This document shows positions 57,110 through 64,000 of a stretch of 64,000 bases of DNA, one piece after another. Position numbers and translations under genes: made by a program. Origin of the DNA: Saccharum officinarum (Eukaryota; Streptophyta; Magnoliopsida; Poales; Poaceae). The stretch covers positions 42,021,880 to 42,085,879 of the forward strand of contig CM036197.1 of the NCBI GenBank assembly GCA_020631735.1, in the 5' to 3' direction. A model generated the notes under the pieces. It saw only the letters and a list, made by a program, of their open reading frames with translations, had not been told where the DNA came from and ran no database searches. Every line of letters begins with the position of its first letter. Position 1 is the stretch's first letter.

Positions 57110-57134
57110 GACTAAAGAGATTTGTGACACCATG

Positions 57135-60100
57135 TGTAACACCCTAGGTGTTTGTCACTCACTAAGCAGTGGGTTTGAGCTCAAACATGATAGATTAGTG
57201 GAGATGACGATGCCAAAGTCAAACCTATGGAAATAAACCCTAACCTAAACTTGGATATTGCACACTTGCTTACATATAGGCTCAATTAAAAGATATATGC
57301 TTGGGTTTTTTTTATCAAAGTATCTTCACATGTCTCACATCAATAACTATCTATATTGATCCCTGAAAAAGTTTCGTAAAGTTTGGAATCAAAAAGTCAC
57401 ATGAAATGATAAGTTATATGCTTGTTTGGATTATGACTAAAACCTGCCTTACATCCCATGGGAACTAGTGTTGTGCAACATACAAATGCAATATGTGCAA
57501 CATATCTTGGACACATGTGGAACACCCTAGTGGAACATGTGTAGCATGTATCTTGAAACAACCACATGAAATGACTAGCATTTCACTTGAGTTATATGTT
57601 TCAAGGCATATGAGGCCTACACTTTTGTGCAACCTATGCATGGTGGGTATGTTTGGCCTCTACAACACCTTAACTACACTTAGGACACTCCATCGAACAA
57701 TGTTCATGTTGATCATTTTGCCTAAATGTGCTTCTAAGTGATGGTTGACCATGTATGGACCCTAGAACCCTTTTGTTTGACCATTTCAAAAGTGTGACCT
57801 AGAAGCTTTGCATGACTGTGCACCCTTTAACAAAGTTGTAGGGAATTTTATAAGGAACAAACTTTGTTTAAGAGTCAAGTCATGAAAATGTAGGGAACAT
57901 GCTCAAACAGGGACCCCAAGTCAGTTTTGACCTGCTGTTTGGCACTTAGCCAATTTGGCTAAGTCTGGACTGTACAACAGTTTCAAGTAGCTTACTTTGG
58001 AGCACTCTACCTCCCAAATTAGGCAGAACCAGCTCTAGCTCATATTGGCAATATTGTAGTGCTCACATAGCTCTATGATTTTGTCAACAACACTATGACC
58101 TAATTCCCACTAGTACAAGAGCTACAGAGCCTCAAAGATCGTGTTTCAGTTGGGTTCCTACTGAAACTGAAATTTCAGTTTCGTGTGCTCGACTTTGGAG
58201 CTCTGTATATTGTGATCTAAGCTGAACCAGCTCAAGGTCCTTTAATAAAAGTTGTATATTGAGTTGTGTACAACAAACTTTGCTTTTAGAGCATGTCATT
58301 TTCAGCTTGAAAATAAGTCAAACAATGGGCCAAAGTTTGAATCTAAAGCTGTTTTCAGACTTAGAATATTTAAGTCCGAGATTGTAACAACTCAATTGGC
58401 ATTCCACGTTCTCCAAATTGGTTGAGCAACTCAAGTTGGTCCAAATGTAAAAGTTGGAGCTTATATGACGAGGAAGAGCATGCAAAAAGTTGGGTTTAGT
58501 TTGATCGAGTTTTGACCTCCAAAGGCGAGTTTCCGTGACCTTTGTCAATATGTTGACATTGCCATCTTGGGGTTTGATTAGACTCTAATCTGTTGCTCTA
58601 ATGGCGTGGCACCCTAAATAAGAAATGTAGAGCATTATGCGGGCTGCAACTTTGCTTTTGGATCCATGTCCAAATTTGGCCTGCAACCGGTCTAAAATCG
58701 TGTCCTACGCTAATCGCTTCGCTGCCCGCCACGTGCTCGGTAAAATGCCCCAACGGGCGGCGCGTGTCCAGGACGTGCCCTCCATGCATGAGCATGCCCC
58801 CACCATTGCTAGGTGCAGCGGCCATGCGCCCGTTGTCTTCCCCTTGCCTGGAGCCCCGATGCGGATGCGCCCGAGCTCCATTCTCTTCCCCTCGCTCCTC
58901 TGGTCAATCTCGCGCTCGCTCTCGCAGTGCCTGAGCACGTAGCCACCATGGATGGCCAGAGCCGAGCTCCATGCCATGGCCCCTCACCTCCGCACTGTGG
59001 CCGGCCAACTGCCAGTACCAAGTTTCACCGCCGTGTGGCCCTGCGCGTCCGTCACCGGCCGGAGCCGCTAGCAGAGTCGGCCCAACGCCGGCAAGCCTTG
59101 CAGCCACTGCACTGAGCGCCTCCGCTGCGGCTCATGGCCAGGCCGCCGGTGCCCAGCTCAGCCCGAGCCATTGCCAGGCGTGGGCGCGGCCTGCCACAGT
59201 CGAGCCAGCGTGCCCCTTGGCTGCCGCCGGAGCTGGCAGGCCGAACCGGCCTCCTCCCCTTCGGCTTTCACGGTGACGACGCGCCTCCCATTCTCTGTTG
59301 TTTGTTCCGTTCATGCGAACTGGAGGGAGAAGAAGACTGGGTGAGAGTATGACATGTGGGTCCCGCTCGACTTCATTTGTTGCCCAAATTTACAGATTTT
59401 TCTTTTATTTTGTAAAATCTATATCTCATATTTGGTAGCTCCGAAAATTGTGCAATTTGTTTTGTTGGAATCCTTGTGAAGTGCTCTGCATGTTAGGGTA
59501 ATCGGTTGTGCCATGCATGCATGTGTTTGTGCTGTAGAAATTCATTAGTGAAAAGTGGTTTTGGAAATAGATTAACTTGCTTTCATCATTATCTGGAGTT
59601 TTAGAAGTCCAAAATTAATGATTCCAATTTTGTTGGTCTTCTAGTAATATGCACTATCTAAGAAAAATATAAAACTTATAGGTTGTTTTCGGGTTTCAGG
59701 ATGTTTTACCTAGATCTTGTTAAATGGAAAATAAATGCTTGTTTTCCTTGTTATTTTTATATCTTGAGTTGTGTTGCTCCAATTGATGTGAAATTTTTAT
59801 AGTAGCCTTATCATGCTATGGATGTACTGTGGTATAAATTTCATGGTCATTGCTTACTGTATGCTCAAGTTATTGATTTAACTTGTTTATAGCTTGATAA
59901 ATAGCTTATAAATAATATATAAATGATAAAATAGAAAATGTTGTTCCATTACCTTAGTATGATGTTTCTCTATCATATTGATTCATAATATGGCCTTGTG
60001 TTCACAGAAAATATTGAGTGTTAAGTTTAACTTGCTCTCACATGATTTATTGTTATAGCCATTTGTCTTTTTCATAGAGGTTGTTATACATGTTCAAATG

Positions 60101-62700
60101 GTTTCAAATTTGGATAGTCAACTTTTGGGAGCATTTGTAGGCCTCTGTAATTTTGGTAGAATTTATTATGCACTTTTGGTATGTGTTCATAATTCCACCA
60201 AATTATCTAAATAAATTAAGAAAATGCATTAAAAGAAATTATTTAGGAATGGACACTATGTTTTCTGATGTTCATTAGTAATGTATGAAATGTTGGTAAA
60301 GTTGGTTTTGCCCAATTATATGTTTGCAACGGAAGTTAATAATTATTTCTTGCAAATGAGGTTTCTAGACAGATCTGGGAACTTAGCAAAGTTCTTCATG
60401 AAAATATGCTTTGTTATGAAACTTATTTATACAAAAGTTGTAGATAATTTATGTATCTAGCTGCTGTTAAAATTTGGTGGTATTTGGCCATATGGTTTAG
60501 AAACTACAGCTGTTCTAAGTTGGGTTCAGATTTATGTTGCTCTCTGTCCTTCCAGGATATATTCTGTACCTTCTGTATTTCGACCTGGTAAATGTTAGAA
60601 TCAGGTTTAGATGTTTATAAATGAAATGTGGACAATTTCATAAGCTTTTCATAATGTCTTCTTGCCAGTCATTTGGAGTTGTAGATCTCCAGTTACGATT
60701 AAATTACTTAGCTGCTGTTCTGATGTCCAGAAGGTTGCAATTTCTAGTTCTAGTACTTTGATTAACTTTGCCATGCTAATGTGTTGAAGTGTGACTCATA
60801 CCTTTGAAAGTACTTGGGTTGGTACCTTAGGATCTTATAAGACTTGTGTCTTGATTTATGTGTTTGCAATCTTCTATGTTATGCCGTAGTGAGGATTAAG
60901 TTAATTAGCTCTAGGTGTTTAGGAGAACGTTGGTATGCTTGTTTGATTATTTTGTTTATTGCATTTCTATGCATTCATACATATGCATTATTGCACCTCA
61001 TTTAGGTACGTTAGGTGAAGCACGTGACGGACCTAAGGTAGAGCCAAACCCGAAGATGGAGTTGGTGGATCCATCCCGAAGATCGAAGGACCGGACAAGT
61101 GGTAGATTGGAAGATGCTCGCCAAGCGAACTCATCTGACATACTCTAACTTGAGTCAGATCCCAGGCAAGCCCCGGAGCATTATAAGCCTCCTATCTTTA
61201 AAATAATTAATTCTATATATGTTATAAGTATTGTTGCATTAAGTGATAGGAGTTGGTTGGAAACCCTTGCTGCATTATATCATTCCTTGTCCAGATATAT
61301 GAATCCTTGAATCCTACATAGACTAGGATCGAGTAGATGCTTAGCCCTGCTTTAAGCGGTAGAAGTCAGGTGATTTCCTGTCACCTGCGAGATATAGGGA
61401 TATTCATATATGGCACGGTTGGCTATATTTGCTATCGTAGAATGGAACCATGTGTTAATAAAATGAAATGAAACCGGGCGGGATGACGATAGTGAAGCAA
61501 CAAGGCATGGAGGTCTTGGGTGTGAATCTATCCCCGTCTGAGTCGTTTAAGGACCGATTCGCTGTACGTCCTTGAGTCATGTTGAACGCGGTCTAACACT
61601 TAGTTGGCCGGATAAGTCGTTCCGACCGCGAAGCCGAGTAATGTGATTCAGGCCGAGAATCGAATGGTAGGTTGCTTCTTGGAGGAGAGAAAGGATGTGC
61701 TTGGGGACATTGGCGTGAGACCAAGGGGGGGTTAGAGTCCCTATCACCTGGCAGAGTGTCGCCCTTGGGGTCACGATATTATTCGGACCCGCGATTCCTG
61801 AATCATATGAAAAGGTGGCCTGTGCGACCCTGGCAGGGGTCTGCACGGTGAGTGTTAGAAATACCCCTCCAGCTGGATAGGAATTCAATTCGAATCGCCA
61901 TCGCTCCCGGTTAGTGAGCACTTGACTTGAGCAGCGGCAACGTAGATTCAATTAAATTAAACTGATGGTTAATTGGATCACGATGGAAAGATTACCTCAA
62001 TTTATACCTGCTATGGTTAATATTGTTTGCCCCTAATAAAGTGAGTGCTCTAGTACAGATTCTAATATAGATGATAGGTTAATGATAATTAACTTGATGC
62101 TTAAGCATTAATGATTGATCATCTATATTAAGCTTTTATGCAAAATGTTGTCAAGCTAGCCCCACTTCATATCAGCCTTGCATGATCCTTGGTGTCACTT
62201 TATTTCTGGTTTCTAACGGGTAAGTCTAGCTGAGTACCTTCTCGTACTCAGGGTTTCATCCCCACTTGTTGCAGGTTGTGATGTATCATGGCGGCTGCAA
62301 GAGTTGGTTGGCTCCTGCCTTAGAGGCGGAGCGTGATCACGGGCCTGATCCTTCTTATTTATCTTGTCTCTAATGCTTTTGTTGGAAGTCGACCTTGGTA
62401 CTGGCATGTATTTGAAATCAGAGAAATGTTAGTTTCAAATTACTTTGCTTCCGCTACTTTTCAAGTTAAGTTGTAATAACTATGTTAAACTCTGATGTAT
62501 ATTAAATTACTTGTGAAACGGATGTAACATGTGACTTGTTATGTTGAATCACTACGATCTTGGCTTGTATGTTGGTTGGTTTGAAATCCCTCGTGATTTT
62601 ATTGGACTACCGGAGTTATATGGGCTCAAGTGTGAGAATTTGATCACTTCGGTGATTGTTTTTATACTTGTGCTCTTATAATTTGGACGGTTCTGTTACA
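57135..62700 (+). mobile_element. Long LTR (5,566 bp) of a Gypsy-like retrotransposon
   Basis: Begins TGTAACACCCTAGGTG and ends TTCTGTTACA (TG...CA), followed at once by a primer-binding site. TGTAACACCC starts are typical of grass chromovirus-type LTRs, so a Gypsy (possibly Tekay/Del) origin is inferred. The interior is mostly AT-rich with one GC-rich island (58690-59330) whose open frames have no domain. The left flank (CCATG, 57130-57134) would be the target repeat. The partner LTR lies outside the window. Confidence 0.75.
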
Positions 62701-62702
62701 GC

Positions 62703-62714
62703 TGGCATCGGAGC
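62703..62714 (+). other. Primer-binding site of the LTR retrotransposon
   Basis: TGGCATCGGAGC, two bases after the LTR end, matches the usual plant initiator-tRNA-Met site TGGTATCAGAGC except at two positions. It shows that the LTR at 57135-62700 is the 5' LTR of a longer element, not a solo LTR. Confidence 0.7.
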
Positions 62715-64000
62715 AAGATTCAACATTAAACTTGTCGTATGTGTATTTAAAACAAAGGGTTTGTTTTATAAAATCAGTTTTATCAACTTATAGCTATATA
62801 TAGGTTTGTGAAAACTGAATTCTAAATCTAAGTATGCCAGTGGTCAATTTCCTTATGCCCATATAAGGATTATTAGGTGGCTTATATAAGTACTAACTTG
62901 GGGGTTTTTAATTTTGCATCTACGCCCAGGCCAAGGTATGTATGTGTGATGACTCTCCCACACTATGCTACCCGGTGTGTCAGATTAGAGGTAGCCTTCA
63001 TATATGAAATAGCCATATATGTTGCTAGTTTAATTTTATGCAACGTCGCACCTACGCTCAGGGTAAGTGTAAGTTGTGAGAGCATGACCGTACAACCCGC
63101 GGTCTAGGGGAGAGCTAGTTTTGGTTACTGGATTATTTACATGTTCCACACATGTATATATGAAGGTACTTAATTGTGGGTGATCGAATGATTCGGGTAG
63201 TTTTGGTGCTACATATATATATATACGGGGGTATATGTACATGAGAGTACTTAGAATTTTACTACTCTGCTTTTGTTGTGTGCTATATTGGGAAATGTTG
63301 GGCTGCAATGAAATTTTCTGCAGGTACGCTAACCACGAATGCGTAAGTCGAATGTAGCTGTCGACTAGATATATATCGAGAGAGTGCGTGTTATGCCACC
63401 GACATAGAACGTGATTGCCACCTTAGGTTGACAATCTTATGAGGACGAATATGGCAACACATGCATCATCTTGATTGTTGCTTTATGCATAGCTCTGCTC
63501 CTCTCACCCTTATTCTATAGCAAGTAACATGTGATTGATGTGACACTATCTTCCGTGTGTGGAGTCAAACAAGAATGCCTTGTTCCATGTTACTTGAGAA
63601 AAATGTGTGCTTAGCCTTACTAGAAATAAGTGTGGCTACATGCTTGAACTTAGAGATATCCTCTAGCTTAGTCAAGTGGTGGATATGTTGTTCACCCAAG
63701 CGTTTGCCAATGCTTTAGACCTCACTTAAATAATATTGGATTCTCATGAATGAGTTAAATTCATGTTGGTCTAAGGTAACAAAATTTAGAGCTACTAGAA
63801 TAACATGTTTGTGTGCTCTCTTGTTAAGTAGAACAAAGGCAAGCTTTGTTTTGCGTATTGAACGTTGGCTGCTAGAACGGTTTCTGATGTAATGATGCTT
63901 TCGTGGTCATAAATGTATTTTCTGTAGTTATAGAGAATACCAAAGTTGTAGCAAACTTACTTCTCTAGCTTGTCCTAAAATTTTATGACCCTAGGTCTTA
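62715..64000 (+). other. Untranslated leader of the retrotransposon, running off the window
   Basis: No gag or pol motif is visible. Two related blocks occur: TTTTGCATCTACGCCCAGGC near 62911 and TATGCAACGTCGCACCTACG near 63035. A TATATATATATA tract is at about 63211. Open frames here are short and unconvincing. Confidence 0.5.

Larger units (their letters stand above)
52081..57134 (+). mobile_element. MULE (Mutator-like element) with transposase and PMD genes, 3' end cut off
   Basis: Contains, in order, the hairpin array, a GC-rich leader (52280-52680), a TTAG-rich tract (52700-53160), the MuDR-type transposase and a plant mobile domain gene, all read rightwards. The right side is interrupted by an LTR at 57135. 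I could not identify terminal inverted repeats, so the left limit is set at the hairpins and is provisional. Confidence 0.65.

Noticed and set aside
58637..59352. Open frames in the GC-rich island of the long LTR
   Set aside because: Overlapping frames on both strands, no domain, and position inside an LTR.

Overview
The window is nuclear DNA from a plant, almost certainly a panicoid grass (sorghum/sugarcane/Miscanthus-like). The grounds are GT-AG spliced genes with close grass homologues, very GC-rich first exons, and dense grass transposons: Stowaway and Tourist/PIF MITEs, a CACTA element with TTTGCCGAGTG subterminal repeats, a MULE, and multi-kilobase LTRs. The species cannot be fixed from the sequence alone.

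Host genes occupy only the first third. (1) 2024-6120 (-): a vacuolar cation/H+ exchanger, CAX3-like, 11 coding exons, 417 aa, apparently intact. (2) 10849-13289 (+): a TMEM14/FAX-family chloroplast-envelope protein in 3 exons, with a reading-frame break between its transit peptide and its membrane domain. (3) 16772-20900 (-): a JAZ/TIFY repressor, TIFY3/JAZ1-like, 5 exons, 222 aa, intact. From memory, the rice orthologues CAX3 and JAZ1/TIFY3 are close neighbours on rice chromosome 4, so this looks like a conserved grass gene block. These genes are functionally separate: ion homeostasis, plastid lipid export and jasmonate signalling. Their introns and flanks carry MITEs, including a GC-rich MITE-like cargo element in JAZ intron 1 and a 595-bp foldback just upstream of the CAX gene.

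21000-36300 has no recognisable host gene. It is a graveyard of MITEs: Stowaway elements, PIF/Tourist-like elements with TAA/TTA target sites, about 100-bp TGTTCGCTT elements, and a multimer of MITEs joined through shared TAA trinucleotides at 27057-29227.

36315-50542 is a single CACTA element of 14,228 bp flanked by the target duplication ATT. It carries degenerate TNPA-like and TNPD/TNP2-like genes on the minus strand. The TNPD gene is split by a nested 4,984-bp solo LTR (43179-48162), whose removal restores an open transposase-associated domain. Nearly all in-frame stops in the CACTA genes are TAG at former CAG or TGG codons, suggesting decay by methyl-cytosine deamination at CHG sites.

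52081-57134 holds an old MULE: an array of GC-rich hairpins, a GC-rich leader, a TTAG-rich AT tract, a broken MuDR-type transposase, and a second gene encoding a plant mobile domain (PMD). The PMD gene is interrupted by a retrotransposon whose 5.57-kb LTR (57135-62700) is followed at once by a tRNA-Met-type primer-binding site. The rest of that element leaves the window.

The best candidates for something under-described are the PMD-carrying MULE with its upstream hairpin array, the tRNA-like segment inside a 674-bp Stowaway-type element, and the shared-TAA MITE multimer.
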